Part shown: positions 26,443 to 35,577 of the stretch, piece by piece | Layout of the letters: every line of letters begins with the position of its first letter | Numbering within the stretch: position 1 is the first letter of the stretch | Source of the DNA: JAVBPB01 sp031549965 | Lineage (GTDB): Bacteria; Bacillota; Clostridia; Lachnospirales; Lachnospiraceae | Length of the DNA: 64,000 nucleotides | NCBI GenBank assembly: GCA_031549965.1 | Contig: JAVBPB010000003.1 | Span: 13,547-77,546, forward strand | Direction: 5' to 3' | Position numbers and translations under genes: made by a program | Notes under the pieces: generated by a model | Seen by the model: only the letters and a program-made list of their open reading frames with translations | The model's database searches: none | What the model was told of the DNA's origin: nothing

Positions 26443-27879
26443 ATGAAAAAAATATTATTTGTAGCATCCGAATCAGTTCCATTTATTAAAACAGGAGGTT
26501 TAGCAGATGTTGTAGGTTCATTACCAAAGTGTTTTAATAAGGAAGAATATGACGTTAGAGTGATGCTTCCAAAATATATGGCAATTTCTGAAGAATTTAA
26601 AAAACAAATGGAATATAAAACTCATTTTTATATGGATTTGGCATGGAGAAGTCAATACGTTGGAATAAATGAATTAGTTTATGATGGAGTTACATTTTAT
26701 TTTATAGACAATGAATATTATTTTGCAGGATTTAGTCCATATGGAAATATTTATGAAGACATCGAAAAATTTGCTTTCTTTTGCAAAGCTTCACTTTCTG
26801 CATTACCAATTATTGATTTTAGACCAGATATTATTCACTGCCATGATTGGCAGACAGGACTTTTGCCAGTATATTTAAAGGATAGATTTTCTCAAGGAGA
26901 CTTCTTTAGAGGAATTAAAACAATTATTACAATCCATAATTTAAAATTTCAAGGTGTATGGGATGTAAAAACAGTTAGAGATATTACAGGACTATCCCAG
27001 TATTATTTTGCACCAGACAAATTAGAAGCATATGGTGATGCTAATTACTTAAAAGGCGGTATTGTATATTCTGATTATGTTACAACTGTTAGTGACACAT
27101 ATGCAGAGGAAATCAAAATGCCTTTTTATGGCGAAGGACTTGATGGACTAATAAGAGCCAGAAGTAATTCATTGATGGGTATTGTTAATGGTATAGATTA
27201 TGATGAATATAATCCAGAAACTGATAAATTGATATTTAATAATTATACAATAAAGAATTTTAGAAAAGAAAAGGCTAAAAATAAAAAGAGCTTACAACAA
27301 GAGTTAGGGCTTGAAGTAAATGATAAAAAATTTATGATTGGAATAGTATCACGTCTTACCGATCAAAAAGGATTTGATTTAATTGATTATGTAATAGAAG
27401 AAATATGTTCTGAGGATACTCAGCTAGTTGTACTAGGAACAGGTCAAGATAAATATGAAAACTTGTTTAGGCATTTTGCTTGGAAATACCCTGAAAGAGT
27501 ATCAGCTAATATTTTCTATTCCAATGAAAGATCTCATAAAATATATGCAGCATGTGATGCATTCTTAATGCCATCACTATTTGAACCATGTGGTCTTAGT
27601 CAACTTATGAGTTTAAGGTATGGAACTGTTCCAATTGTAAGAGAAACAGGTGGATTAAAAGATACTGTTGAACCATATAATGAATTTGATAATTCTGGTA
27701 CAGGGTTTAGCTTTAAAAATTATAATGCCCATGAAATGCTTAATTCCATAAGATATGCTAAAAATATTTTTTATAGTAAGAAACGTGATTGGAATAAGAT
27801 AATAGACAGAGGAATGTCAACAGATTTTTCATGGAATAATTCAGCCAAGAAATATGAAGACCTATATAACAAAATGTAA
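26443..27879 (+). CDS. glgA: Glycogen synthase (ADP-glucose type)
   Basis: A GT5 glycosyltransferase that adds glucose from ADP-glucose to alpha-1,4-glucan. Its 478 residues cover both Rossmann domains. The N-terminal KTGGLADVVGSLPK carries the ADP-glucose-binding K-x-G-G-L motif, IHCHDWQTGLLPVY follows, and the C-terminal half has GIVSRLTDQKGFDLI and the E-x7-E region SLFEPCGLSQLMSLRYGTVP. The other glg genes are not here. Sited next to spo0A and coat genes, it may serve granulose formation before sporulation, as in other clostridia; that link is inferred. Confidence 0.96.
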   Translation: MKKILFVASESVPFIKTGGLADVVGSLPKCFNKEEYDVRVMLPKYMAISEEFKKQMEYKTHFYMDLAWRSQYVGINELVYDGVTFYFIDNEYYFAGFSPYGNIYEDIEKFAFFCKASLSALPIIDFRPDIIHCHDWQTGLLPVYLKDRFSQGDFFRGIKTIITIHNLKFQGVWDVKTVRDITGLSQYYFAPDKLEAYGDANYLKGGIVYSDYVTTVSDTYAEEIKMPFYGEGLDGLIRARSNSLMGIVNGIDYDEYNPETDKLIFNNYTIKNFRKEKAKNKKSLQQELGLEVNDKKFMIGIVSRLTDQKGFDLIDYVIEEICSEDTQLVVLGTGQDKYENLFRHFAWKYPERVSANIFYSNERSHKIYAACDAFLMPSLFEPCGLSQLMSLRYGTVPIVRETGGLKDTVEPYNEFDNSGTGFSFKNYNAHEMLNSIRYAKNIFYSKKRDWNKIIDRGMSTDFSWNNSAKKYEDLYNKM

Positions 27880-27906
27880 AAAAAATTAAAAATATAATGC
27901 ATAATA

Positions 27907-27952
27907 TCCTCCTTTTTAGTAATAATACTATTGTATATTATTAAAAGGAGGA
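27907..27952 (+). promoter_or_regulatory. Hairpin that includes the ribosome binding site of the coat gene
   Basis: TCCTCCTTTT (27907-27916) pairs with AAAAGGAGGA (27943-27952), with further AT pairing inside. The 3' arm contains the Shine-Dalgarno GGAGG of the next gene and is followed by TTTTTT. It could be a terminator for glgA, a translational lock, or both. Confidence 0.6.
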
Positions 27953-27959
27953 ATTTTTT

Positions 27960-28145
27960 ATGTCAGTATTAAACGAAATGGAACTACAAAATTTAAGACA
28001 TCTAATTGGAGCACATGAAACAGCTTACAGTAAGTTATCAGCGTACGCAGAAAGCTCAACAGATTCTAATGTGAAGCAGTATTTTCAAAAATCTGCACAA
28101 TCAGCACAACAGACAAAACAACAATTAATTCAATTTTTACAGTAG
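27960..28145 (+). CDS. Small CotF-like spore coat-associated protein, 61 residues
   Basis: A short helical protein (QNLRHLIGAHETAYSKLSAY, then YFQKSAQSAQQTKQQL) rich in Gln, Ser and Ala. Clostridial proteins of this size and pattern, paired with a CotF-family protein, are annotated as spore coat components. The pairing with the next gene (12-base gap) supports this. There is no signal peptide, which fits deposition from the mother-cell cytoplasm. The ATG lies eight bases after GGAGG, which is buried in a hairpin. Functional data are lacking. Confidence 0.7.
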   Translation: MSVLNEMELQNLRHLIGAHETAYSKLSAYAESSTDSNVKQYFQKSAQSAQQTKQQLIQFLQ

Positions 28146-28157
28146 GAGGGTATTTAG

Positions 28158-28415
28158 ATGGAAGAAAAAGCAATGGTAGTTGACGCATTACAGTCAATAA
28201 ATGCTAGTTTAAAATCATATGGAGATATGATATCACAAACAGAAAATCAACAATTAAGACAAAAATTACAGCAGTTAAGAAATGATTGTGAAACATCACA
28301 ATATGAGCTGTTTTGTATAGCTAAAGATAAAGATTATTATAGACCTGCTAAACAAGCAGAACAAGATGACATTATGGATGTAAAAAATTTCTTTACTAAT
28401 GGACAAGCTAAATAA
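28158..28415 (+). CDS. CotF-family spore coat protein, 85 residues
   Basis: An 85-residue helical protein with the CotF-like pattern: a first helix (MVVDALQSINASLKSYGDMI), a second helix with LRNDCETSQYELFCIAKDKD, then YYRPAKQA, which is the usual YxPA ending of CotF-type proteins. Soluble, probably ferritin-like helical pair. It is co-transcribed with the 61-residue gene and has a GGAGGG ribosome binding site. Confidence 0.75.
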   Translation: MEEKAMVVDALQSINASLKSYGDMISQTENQQLRQKLQQLRNDCETSQYELFCIAKDKDYYRPAKQAEQDDIMDVKNFFTNGQAK

Positions 28416-28425
28416 GTTATTTAAT

Positions 28426-28448
28426 GGGATGTATAAATTGTACATCCC
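28426..28448 (+). terminator. Hairpin after the coat genes
   Basis: Eight-bp stem GGGATGTA / TACATCCC with a 7-base loop, followed by TTAT only, so a weak terminator. Confidence 0.5.
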
Positions 28449-28562
28449 TTATACATAGTTGAGATTAATATTAATATTTAAATTTTACTTGTAATATTTG
28501 CTAATATTATGTTATTATATGATATAATGTGTATAATTGAAGAATAATTTAGGAGGTTTTTT

Positions 28563-30221
28563 ATGTCTATAAAAAGTTTAGAGACATTATTTCAATTTAT
28601 TGGCGGACTAGGCATGTTTCTATATGGAATGAATATTATGGCAGATGGTCTTCAAAAATCAGCAGGCAAAAAAATGAAACAACTGCTTGGCTTTTTAACA
28701 AATAACAGACTAATTGCAGTAATAGTAGGTGCTTTGGTTACAGGAATAATTCAAAGCAGTTCGGCTACTACAGTTATGGTTGTTGGTTTTGTAAATGCAG
28801 GTATAATTAACCTTACACAGGCTGTAGGAGTAATAATGGGGGCAAATATTGGAACTACTATTACAAGTTGGCTTGTTTCTATGAGTGAATGGGGAGAAAT
28901 GTTAAAACCTGAATTTATTGCCCCATTATTTATTGGTATAGGTGCATTTATTATTTTATTTGCTAAAAAGGCTAGAAAAAAGGAAATTGGTGAAATTTTA
29001 GTAGGTTTTGGTATTTTATTTATTGGATTAAGTTTTATGTCTAATTCTATTAAACCATATAAGGATTCACAAATTTTTGTAGATGCATTTACTATATTAG
29101 GAAGAAATCCTTTGTTGGGAATTTTAGCCGGTGCTGTAGTAACAGGTATAATACAAAGTTCTTCTGCTTCAGTTGGAATTTTGCAAACCCTTGCAATGAA
29201 TGGAATTGTAAATTGGAAATCAGCAATATTTATTACACTTGGACAAAATATCGGAACTTGTGTAACTGCTATTTTATCATGTGCAGGTGCTAATAAAACA
29301 GCTAAAAGGGCGGCGGCAATACATCTGCTTTTTAATACTATTGGTGCTGTACTTTTTGGAATACTAATGTATATTATATTTTTATTTAATAAAGAACTTG
29401 CAGCCTCTTCAATAACAAGTACCCAAATATCTATTTTCCACACTATATTCAACGTAACCAATACAATTATTTTATTTCCTTTTGCTAATCTTCTTGTTAA
29501 GGCATCAGCTTTACTTGTTAGAGGAAAAGACGAAGGTGATGAAAAAGATGAGGTTAAGGTTTTACTTAGACATTTAGATGAGAGAATTTTAGAAACACCA
29601 TCATTTGCAGTAGAAAATGCAATTAAAGAAGTAGTGCACATGGGCGAAGTTGCAAAGGAAAATGTAAATTTGGCAATAAAAGCGGTGTTAACTAATAATA
29701 TGGATAAAGCAATAAAAGTTATTGAAAATGAAAGTGTTATAAACAATATGGAAGCTATTATCACTGAATATTTAGTAAAAATCAGCAATCTTTCATTAAC
29801 GGAAAAACAACATGAAACAATTAATCATTTATTTTATACAATAAGTGATATTGAAAGAGTTGGTGATCATTGCGAAAATATTGCTGAGTTTGCAGTATAT
29901 AAAATTAATAATGATTTAAAATTTTCAGAAATAGCAATTAGTGAATTAGAGGAAATTACATCTAAAGTATATGAATCATTTTCTAATGCTATTGATGCAA
30001 GAAAATTTGAGAATGTAGAATTTATTAGAAATGTAGTTAAGCTAGAAGATATGGTTGATGAATTAGAAGAGGACTTAAGAGAAAAACACATTCAACGCTT
30101 AAGTCTAAATCAATGCGATCCTAAGTCTGGAATAGTATTTTTAGATTTAATAAGTAATTTGGAAAGAATTTCAGATCATTCCCAAAATATCGCTAATTAT
30201 ATTAGGGATGAGCTTGATTAA
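28563..30221 (+). CDS. Na+/phosphate cotransporter with PhoU-like C-terminal domain
   Basis: A 552-residue NptA/PNaS-family protein that probably exports or imports phosphate with sodium. The membrane part (about 1-310) shows the inverted-repeat QSSS signatures GIIQSSSATTVMVVGFVN and GIIQSSSASVGILQTLAMN, plus GANIGTTIT and GQNIGTCVTA. The C-terminal part (about 340-552) is a PhoU-like helical bundle with the repeated E/D-x3-D motif regions DIERVGDHCENIAEF and NLERISDHSQNIANY. The pattern is the usual fusion in Firmicutes. The ATG follows TAGGAGGT. It stands as a single-gene unit. Confidence 0.93.
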   Translation: MSIKSLETLFQFIGGLGMFLYGMNIMADGLQKSAGKKMKQLLGFLTNNRLIAVIVGALVTGIIQSSSATTVMVVGFVNAGIINLTQAVGVIMGANIGTTITSWLVSMSEWGEMLKPEFIAPLFIGIGAFIILFAKKARKKEIGEILVGFGILFIGLSFMSNSIKPYKDSQIFVDAFTILGRNPLLGILAGAVVTGIIQSSSASVGILQTLAMNGIVNWKSAIFITLGQNIGTCVTAILSCAGANKTAKRAAAIHLLFNTIGAVLFGILMYIIFLFNKELAASSITSTQISIFHTIFNVTNTIILFPFANLLVKASALLVRGKDEGDEKDEVKVLLRHLDERILETPSFAVENAIKEVVHMGEVAKENVNLAIKAVLTNNMDKAIKVIENESVINNMEAIITEYLVKISNLSLTEKQHETINHLFYTISDIERVGDHCENIAEFAVYKINNDLKFSEIAISELEEITSKVYESFSNAIDARKFENVEFIRNVVKLEDMVDELEEDLREKHIQRLSLNQCDPKSGIVFLDLISNLERISDHSQNIANYIRDELD

Positions 30222-30325
30222 CAAGTTAATAATAATTAAGAATATAAAAATATATACAATAAACCATTCTCTTTTTTATCCAAAATGATTAAATTGTATA
30301 TTATCATATAATTAACAAATTCTAC

Positions 30326-30354
30326 TTGATATTTTTACCAGAATTGGGTAAAAT
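30326..30354 (+). promoter_or_regulatory. Sigma-A promoter of gap
   Basis: TTGATA (30326-30331), 17 bases, TAAAAT (30349-30354), giving a 5' leader of roughly 75 bases. Confidence 0.6.
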
Positions 30355-30378
30355 AGAACTGTAAATAATTTAGTAAAT

Positions 30379-30402
30379 AGCTTGTCAAAAATAAGACAAG
30401 CT
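30379..30402. promoter_or_regulatory. Inverted repeat in the gap leader
   Basis: AGCTTGTC and GACAAGCT around an 8-base A-rich spacer, between the promoter and the ribosome binding site. Could be an operator or an RNA-stabilising hairpin; no CggR-like gene is present in the window. Confidence 0.45.
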
Positions 30403-30436
30403 TATTATAAAAAAATTTTTTTAGGAGGATTTTATC

Positions 30437-31447
30437 ATGGCAGTAAAAGTAGCAATTAATGGTTTTGGACGTATTGGACGTCTTGCATTCAGACAAATGT
30501 TCGGGGCAGAAGGATATGAAATCGTAGCAATCAATGATTTAACTAATCCAAAGATGTTAGCACACTTATTAAAATATGACTCAGCTCAAGGCAGATATGC
30601 TAAAGGTGATACAGTAGAAGCAAAAGAAGATTCAATCGTGGTAGATGGAAAAGAAATCAAAATCTACGCTCAAAGAGATCCTAAAGACCTTCCATGGGGA
30701 GAATTAGGAGTAGATGTAGTTTTAGAATGTACTGGATTCTTCGTAACTAAAGCTAAATCACAAGCACACATTGATGCAGGTGCTAAAAAAGTTGTTATTT
30801 CAGCTCCAGCAGGAGATGATCTTCCAACAGTTGTTTTCAGCGTAAATCATGATATATTAAAAGCAGAAGACACTATTATTTCAGCAGCTTCTTGTACAAC
30901 TAACTGTTTAGCACCAATGGCAGATACATTAAACAAATTAGCAGCAGTTGAAAAAGGATTTATGACTACAATTCATGCATACACAGGAGATCAAATGACT
31001 CTTGACGGACCACATCCAAAAGGAGATTTAAGAAGAGCAAGAGCAGCAGCAGCAAACATCGTTCCTAACTCAACAGGTGCAGCTAAAGCAATCGGCTTAG
31101 TAGTTCCAGATTTAGCAGGAAAATTAGACGGAGCAGCTCAAAGAGTTCCAGTTCCAACAGGATCTTTAACTGAATTAGTAGCAGTAGTTAACGGTAAAGT
31201 TACAAAAGCAGACATTAATGCAGCTATGAAAGCAGCAGCTTCAGATTCATTTGGATATACAGAAGAAGAATTAGTTTCTTCAGATATCGTTGGAATTACT
31301 TATGGTTCATTATTTGATGCAACTCAAACAAAAGTAACAGATTTAGGAGACAAAACTTTAGTTAAAGTTGTTGCTTGGTATGATAATGAAAACTCATACA
31401 CTAGCCAAATGGTTAGAACAATCAAATACTTTGCTGAATTAGCTTAA
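30437..31447 (+). CDS. gap: Glyceraldehyde-3-phosphate dehydrogenase
   Basis: The enzyme oxidises glyceraldehyde 3-phosphate to 1,3-bisphosphoglycerate with NAD in the cytoplasm. The N-terminal NAD fold starts with VAINGFGRIGRLAFRQM, the catalytic cysteine is C153 in SAASCTTNCLAP, and the C-terminal motif WYDNENSYTSQMVRTI is complete. The length of 336 residues is normal. Codon choice is noticeably more biased (GCA, GTA, GGA) than in neighbours, as expected for high expression. It has its own promoter and terminator, with pgk, tpiA and gpmI following. Confidence 0.98.
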   Translation: MAVKVAINGFGRIGRLAFRQMFGAEGYEIVAINDLTNPKMLAHLLKYDSAQGRYAKGDTVEAKEDSIVVDGKEIKIYAQRDPKDLPWGELGVDVVLECTGFFVTKAKSQAHIDAGAKKVVISAPAGDDLPTVVFSVNHDILKAEDTIISAASCTTNCLAPMADTLNKLAAVEKGFMTTIHAYTGDQMTLDGPHPKGDLRRARAAAANIVPNSTGAAKAIGLVVPDLAGKLDGAAQRVPVPTGSLTELVAVVNGKVTKADINAAMKAAASDSFGYTEEELVSSDIVGITYGSLFDATQTKVTDLGDKTLVKVVAWYDNENSYTSQMVRTIKYFAELA

Positions 31448-31469
31448 TTAAAATAAATAGATCCAAGTA

Positions 31470-31518
31470 ATGGGTCCGGTCTTGTAGGTTAGACTTATAG
31501 GGCCGGCCCCATTTTTAT
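31470..31518 (+). terminator. GC-rich terminator between gap and pgk
   Basis: ATGGGTCCGG pairs with CCGGCCCCAT (one G-T pair) around a roughly 25-base loop, followed by TTTTTATTT. It probably reduces, not abolishes, transcription into pgk. Confidence 0.7.
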
Positions 31519-31540
31519 TTATATAGAAAGGGGCATAACC

Positions 31541-32734
31541 ATGCTAAATAAAAAATCAGTAGATGATATTAATGTAAAAGGTCAAAGAGTATTAGTTAGA
31601 TGTGACTTTAATGTTCCACTAAAAGAAGGACAAATTACCGATGAAAACCGTTTAGTAGCAGCACTTCCAACACTTAAGAAATTAATTAATGATGGCGGAA
31701 AACTTATCCTTTGCTCTCACCTTGGAAAACCAAAAGGAGAACCAAAACCAGAATTATCTCTTGCACCAGTTGCAAAAAGATTAGCTGAATTATTAGGTCA
31801 GGAAGTAAAGTTTGCTAAAGATGATAACGTTGTTGGAGATAATGCTAAAGCGGCAGTAGAAGCAATGAACGACGGTGATGTTATTTTACTTGAGAATACA
31901 CGTTACAGAGCAGAAGAAACTAAGAATGTAGATGCATTTAGCGAAGATTTGGCTTCTTTAGCTGATGTATTTGTAAATGATGCATTTGGAACAGCTCACA
32001 GAGCACATTGTTCTAATGTTGGTGTTACTAAATATGTTAAAACAGCAGTAGTTGGATACTTAATGCAAAAAGAAATTGATTTCTTAGGTAATGCAGTTAA
32101 CAATCCAGAAAGACCATTTGTAGCTATACTTGGCGGTTCAAAGGTTTCAAGTAAAATTTCTGTAATCAATAACCTTCTTGATAAAGTTGATACATTAATT
32201 ATTGGCGGAGGTATGGCTTATACTTTCATGAAAGCTAACGGAGAAGAAGTTGGTATTTCAATGGTAGAAGCAGATTATCTTGATTATGCAAAAGATATGA
32301 TGGTTAAAGCAAAAGAAAAGAATGTTAAATTTTTAATTCCAATTGATTCAGTAGTTGCAAAAGAATTTTCAAATGATGCAGAATTTAAAACAGTTAACGA
32401 AGGTGAAATGGAAGAAGGATGGATGGGTCTTGATATTGGACCAAAATCACAAGCTCTTTATGCTGACGCTGTTAAAGATGCTAAAACAGTTGTTTGGAAC
32501 GGACCTATGGGTGTATTTGAAATGTCAAATTATGCAGCAGGAACAGTTGCAGTTGCTAAAGCTTTAGCTGAAATTAGTGCTACTACAATTATTGGTGGTG
32601 GAGATTCAGCAGCAGCAGTTAACATTTTAGGATTTGGCGATAAGATGACTCATATTTCAACTGGCGGCGGTGCATCTTTAGAATTCTTAGAAGGAAAAGA
32701 ACTTCCAGGTGTTGCAGCAGCTAACGATAAATAA
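31541..32734 (+). CDS. pgk: Phosphoglycerate kinase
   Basis: Pgk transfers the acyl phosphate of 1,3-bisphosphoglycerate to ADP, yielding ATP and 3-phosphoglycerate. The N-terminal VLVRCDFNVPLKEGQITDENR substrate motif, the GTAHRAHCS region, and the nucleotide-binding GGSKVSSKISVI and GGGDSAAAV motifs are all present. The 397 residues are standard. The ATG is seven bases after AAAGGGG. The 20-base gap to tpiA indicates co-transcription. Confidence 0.98.
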   Translation: MLNKKSVDDINVKGQRVLVRCDFNVPLKEGQITDENRLVAALPTLKKLINDGGKLILCSHLGKPKGEPKPELSLAPVAKRLAELLGQEVKFAKDDNVVGDNAKAAVEAMNDGDVILLENTRYRAEETKNVDAFSEDLASLADVFVNDAFGTAHRAHCSNVGVTKYVKTAVVGYLMQKEIDFLGNAVNNPERPFVAILGGSKVSSKISVINNLLDKVDTLIIGGGMAYTFMKANGEEVGISMVEADYLDYAKDMMVKAKEKNVKFLIPIDSVVAKEFSNDAEFKTVNEGEMEEGWMGLDIGPKSQALYADAVKDAKTVVWNGPMGVFEMSNYAAGTVAVAKALAEISATTIIGGGDSAAAVNILGFGDKMTHISTGGGASLEFLEGKELPGVAAANDK

Positions 32735-32754
32735 TTAAGTGAAAGAGGTTTAAT

Positions 32755-33501
32755 ATGCGTAAAATTATAGTAGCAGGAAATTGGAAGATGAACAAGACTC
32801 CAAAAGAAACTCTTGCATTAATAGAAGAATTAAAACCATTAGTAGTTTCTGATGATGTAGAAGTTGTATTTTGTACACCTTTTGTATCTTTAACAACTGC
32901 AATTGAAGCTGCGAAAGGCACAAACATTGGAATTGGTGCTCAAAACATGTATTTTGAAGAAAATGGTGCATTTACAGGAGAAGTTTCTCCAAAGATGCTT
33001 ACTGAAATCGGAGTAAAATACGTAGTTTTAGGACATTCTGAAAGAAGACAATACTTTGGAGAAACTGATGAAACAGTTAATAAAAAAGTATTAAAAGCAC
33101 TAGAACATGGTTTAGTTCCAATTGTTTGCTGTGGTGAATCATTAACACAAAGAGAACAGGGAATTACAATAGACCTTGTTCGCCAGCAGATAAAAATAGC
33201 ATTTTTAAACGTATCAAAAGAAGATGCTAAAAAATCAGTTATTGCTTACGAACCAATCTGGGCTATAGGAACTGGTAAGGTTGCAACAACACAACAAGCT
33301 CAGGAAGTATGTGCTGCAATTCGTCAGGTGATTAAAGAAATCTATGACGTAGAAGTTTCAGATGCAATCCGTATACAATACGGCGGAAGTGTTACTGCTG
33401 ACAGTGCAAAAGAATTGTTTGAACAAGCAGATATTGACGGCGGATTAGTTGGCGGTGCAAGCTTAAAAGCAGATTTTGGTAAAATTGTTAATTACAAATA
33501 A
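32755..33501 (+). CDS. tpiA: Triosephosphate isomerase
   Basis: A TIM-barrel enzyme interconverting dihydroxyacetone phosphate and glyceraldehyde 3-phosphate. Motifs are AGNWKMNKT (Asn, Lys), the His in LGHSERRQYFGETDE, the catalytic Glu in AYEPIWAIGTGK, and the phosphate-binding GGSV and GGLVGGASL. It has 248 residues, and its GAGG ribosome binding site is seven bases before the ATG. Confidence 0.98.
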   Translation: MRKIIVAGNWKMNKTPKETLALIEELKPLVVSDDVEVVFCTPFVSLTTAIEAAKGTNIGIGAQNMYFEENGAFTGEVSPKMLTEIGVKYVVLGHSERRQYFGETDETVNKKVLKALEHGLVPIVCCGESLTQREQGITIDLVRQQIKIAFLNVSKEDAKKSVIAYEPIWAIGTGKVATTQQAQEVCAAIRQVIKEIYDVEVSDAIRIQYGGSVTADSAKELFEQADIDGGLVGGASLKADFGKIVNYK

Positions 33502-33522
33502 TATAAATGTACTTATTAACAT

Positions 33523-33558
33523 ACTTTAGGTGAGGTGAGAAACCTCATCTAAAGTTTT
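33523..33558 (+). terminator. Hairpin between tpiA and gpmI
   Basis: A 14-bp stem with one G-T pair (ACTTTAGGTGAGGT / ACCTCATCTAAAGT) and a 5-base loop, followed by TTTATAT. Likely an attenuating terminator or mRNA processing barrier. Confidence 0.55.
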
Positions 33559-33587
33559 ATATATTTAATTTAAAAGGAGTAAATTCA

Positions 33588-35126
33588 ATGAGTAAAAAAC
33601 CTACAGTTTTAATGATATTAGATGGTTATGGACTAAATGAAAAATCAGAAGGTAATGCAATTGCTAATGCAAAAACTCCTGTTATTGATAAATTAATGGC
33701 AGAATGTCCATTTGTTGAAGGAAATGCAAGTGGTATGGCTGTTGGACTTCCTGAAGGTCAAATGGGACATTCAGAAGTAGGACATATTAATATGGGTGCA
33801 GGAAGAATTGTATACCAAGAGCTTACAAGAATTACAAAAGAAATAAATGATGGAGATTTTTTTAAGAACGAAGTACTATTATCTGCAATTGAAAACTGTA
33901 AGAATAATAACTCAGATCTTCATCTGTATGGCTTAGTTTCAGATGGAGGAGTTCATAGCCACAACACACATTTATATGCTATCTTAGAACTTGCTAAGCA
34001 GCAAGGATTTAATAATGTGTATGTACATGCATTTTTAGATGGAAGAGATACAGCTCCAACATCTGGTAAAGGTTTTGTTGAGGATTTAGTTAAAAAGATG
34101 GACGAAATTGGAGTAGGTAAAGTAGCTACCGTAATGGGTCGTTACTATGCAATGGATAGAGATAACAGATGGGACAGAGTTGAAAAGGCATATTTAGCAC
34201 TTACAAAAGGTGAGGGAGAAACAGCAGATTGTCCTGTATGTGCAATTCAAAATTCATACGAATCTGGTAATAATGATGAGTTTGTTCTACCAACTATTAT
34301 TTTAAATAATGGAAAACCAACTGCAATAATTAAAGAAAAAGATTCAGTTATATTCTTTAACTTTAGGCCAGACCGTGCAAGAGAAATAACAAGAGCTTTT
34401 TGTGATGAAGAATTTAATGGATTTAAAAGAACATTTATAAAACTTACTTATGTATGTTTCTCTGAATATGATTTAACAATTCCTAATAAGACAGTTGCAT
34501 TTAATAAAATTTCAATAAATGATACATTTGGAGAATTTCTTTCGGCAAACAATAAAACTCAATTAAGACTTGCTGAAACTGAAAAATATGCTCATGTTAC
34601 TTTCTTTTTCAATGCAGGAGTTGAAGTTCCAAACAAAGGTGAAGAAAGAATATTAGTTAATTCTCCTAAGGTTGCTACTTACGATTTACAGCCTGAAATG
34701 AGTGCTTTAAAAGTAGCTGAAAATCTTGTTGAAGCTATTAAATCAGAAAAGTATGACGTTATTGTTGTAAACTTTGCTAATCCGGATATGGTTGGTCATA
34801 CTGGAATGGAAAATGCAGCAATAAAAGCAATTGAAACGGTTGATAATTGTGTAGGAATGGCAGTAGAAGCATTAAAATCTGTAGATGGACAGATGTTTAT
34901 TTGTGCAGATCATGGCAATGCAGAACAATTAGTTGACTATGTAACGGGTGAAAGCTTTACAGCACATACAATAAATCCTGTGCCATTTATTTTAGTTAAT
35001 TATGATGAAGCTTTTGGTTTAAGAGAAGGTGGATGTCTTGCAGATATTGCACCAACATTAATTGAAATGATGGGTATGACTAAGCCTGAAGCTATGACTG
35101 GGAAATCATTATTACTTAAAAAATAA
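33588..35126 (+). CDS. gpmI: 2,3-bisphosphoglycerate-independent phosphoglycerate mutase
   Basis: A Mn-dependent mutase of the alkaline phosphatase superfamily that converts 3- to 2-phosphoglycerate. It has 512 residues. The metal and Ser site is seen in LMILDGYGLN and GQMGHSEVGHINMGAG (the Ser of GHSEVGH is the phospho-acceptor), with DGRDTAPTSGKG, FNFRPDRAREIT, NFANPDMVGHTG and ADHGNAEQ further on. This form, not requiring 2,3-BPG, is common in spore formers, where Mn/pH sensitivity controls 3-PGA storage in spores (known from Bacillus). Confidence 0.97.
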   Translation: MSKKPTVLMILDGYGLNEKSEGNAIANAKTPVIDKLMAECPFVEGNASGMAVGLPEGQMGHSEVGHINMGAGRIVYQELTRITKEINDGDFFKNEVLLSAIENCKNNNSDLHLYGLVSDGGVHSHNTHLYAILELAKQQGFNNVYVHAFLDGRDTAPTSGKGFVEDLVKKMDEIGVGKVATVMGRYYAMDRDNRWDRVEKAYLALTKGEGETADCPVCAIQNSYESGNNDEFVLPTIILNNGKPTAIIKEKDSVIFFNFRPDRAREITRAFCDEEFNGFKRTFIKLTYVCFSEYDLTIPNKTVAFNKISINDTFGEFLSANNKTQLRLAETEKYAHVTFFFNAGVEVPNKGEERILVNSPKVATYDLQPEMSALKVAENLVEAIKSEKYDVIVVNFANPDMVGHTGMENAAIKAIETVDNCVGMAVEALKSVDGQMFICADHGNAEQLVDYVTGESFTAHTINPVPFILVNYDEAFGLREGGCLADIAPTLIEMMGMTKPEAMTGKSLLLKK

Positions 35127-35201
35127 ATAATTTTATTGTAATAGTTTGAAAGATATGATAGAATAGTGAAAGCTAAGTTAAGATTATAGGAGGTGTATGA
35201 A

Positions 35202-35441
35202 TTGGTAGTACTTAGAATAATTGCAACAATTATATTTGTTATTGCTTGTATAGCATTAACTATTTTGGTATTATTACAAGAAGGTAAATCAGCAGGTTTA
35301 TCTGGAACAATCAATGGTATGGCAGACACTTATTGGGGTAAGAATAAAGGGCGTTCTATGGAAGGTGCTCTTGTAAAAGCTACAAAAATCTTAGGTTTCG
35401 TGTTTGTTGTTGGAGCATTAGTACTTAATTTAAATTGGTAA
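35202..35441 (+). CDS. secG: Preprotein translocase subunit SecG
   Basis: SecG is a small membrane component of the SecYEG channel. The 79-residue protein has two membrane helices (IIATIIFVIACIALTILVLL and the C-terminal LGFVFVVGALVLNLNW) with the conserved LLQEGKSAGLSGTI and DTYWGKNKGRSMEG loop. The TTG start at 35202 lies eight bases after TAGGAGG; the in-frame GTG at 35193 overlaps the ribosome binding site. The order secG-rnr-smpB is conserved in Firmicutes. Confidence 0.95.
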   Translation: MVVLRIIATIIFVIACIALTILVLLQEGKSAGLSGTINGMADTYWGKNKGRSMEGALVKATKILGFVFVVGALVLNLNW

Positions 35442-35448
35442 TAATTTA

Positions 35449-35473
35449 AGAGTGCCTTATGGGCACTCTTTTT
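35449..35473 (+). terminator. Terminator of the glycolytic/secG transcript
   Basis: Eight-bp stem AGAGTGCC / GGGCACTCT-type with a TTAT loop and a run of five T. Confidence 0.85.
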
Positions 35474-35577
35474 AATCCTTATAAAAAGTAAAACCCTAAA
35501 AAGAAGTATACTAATTTATAATTTTTGTGCTATACTATTTATATTATGAATAATTTTTAGATAGGAGTTTGATCTTT

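Noticed and set aside
28751..29788. 345-codon open frame on the minus strand inside the Na/Pi cotransporter gene
   Set aside because: It is a shadow of the real gene, has no ribosome binding site, and its product resembles no family; the plus-strand protein has clear QSSS and PhoU motifs.
30379..30402. CggR operator in front of gap
   Set aside because: An inverted repeat exists, but no cggR gene is present and the sequence does not match a CggR site I can recall; kept only as an unspecified inverted repeat.
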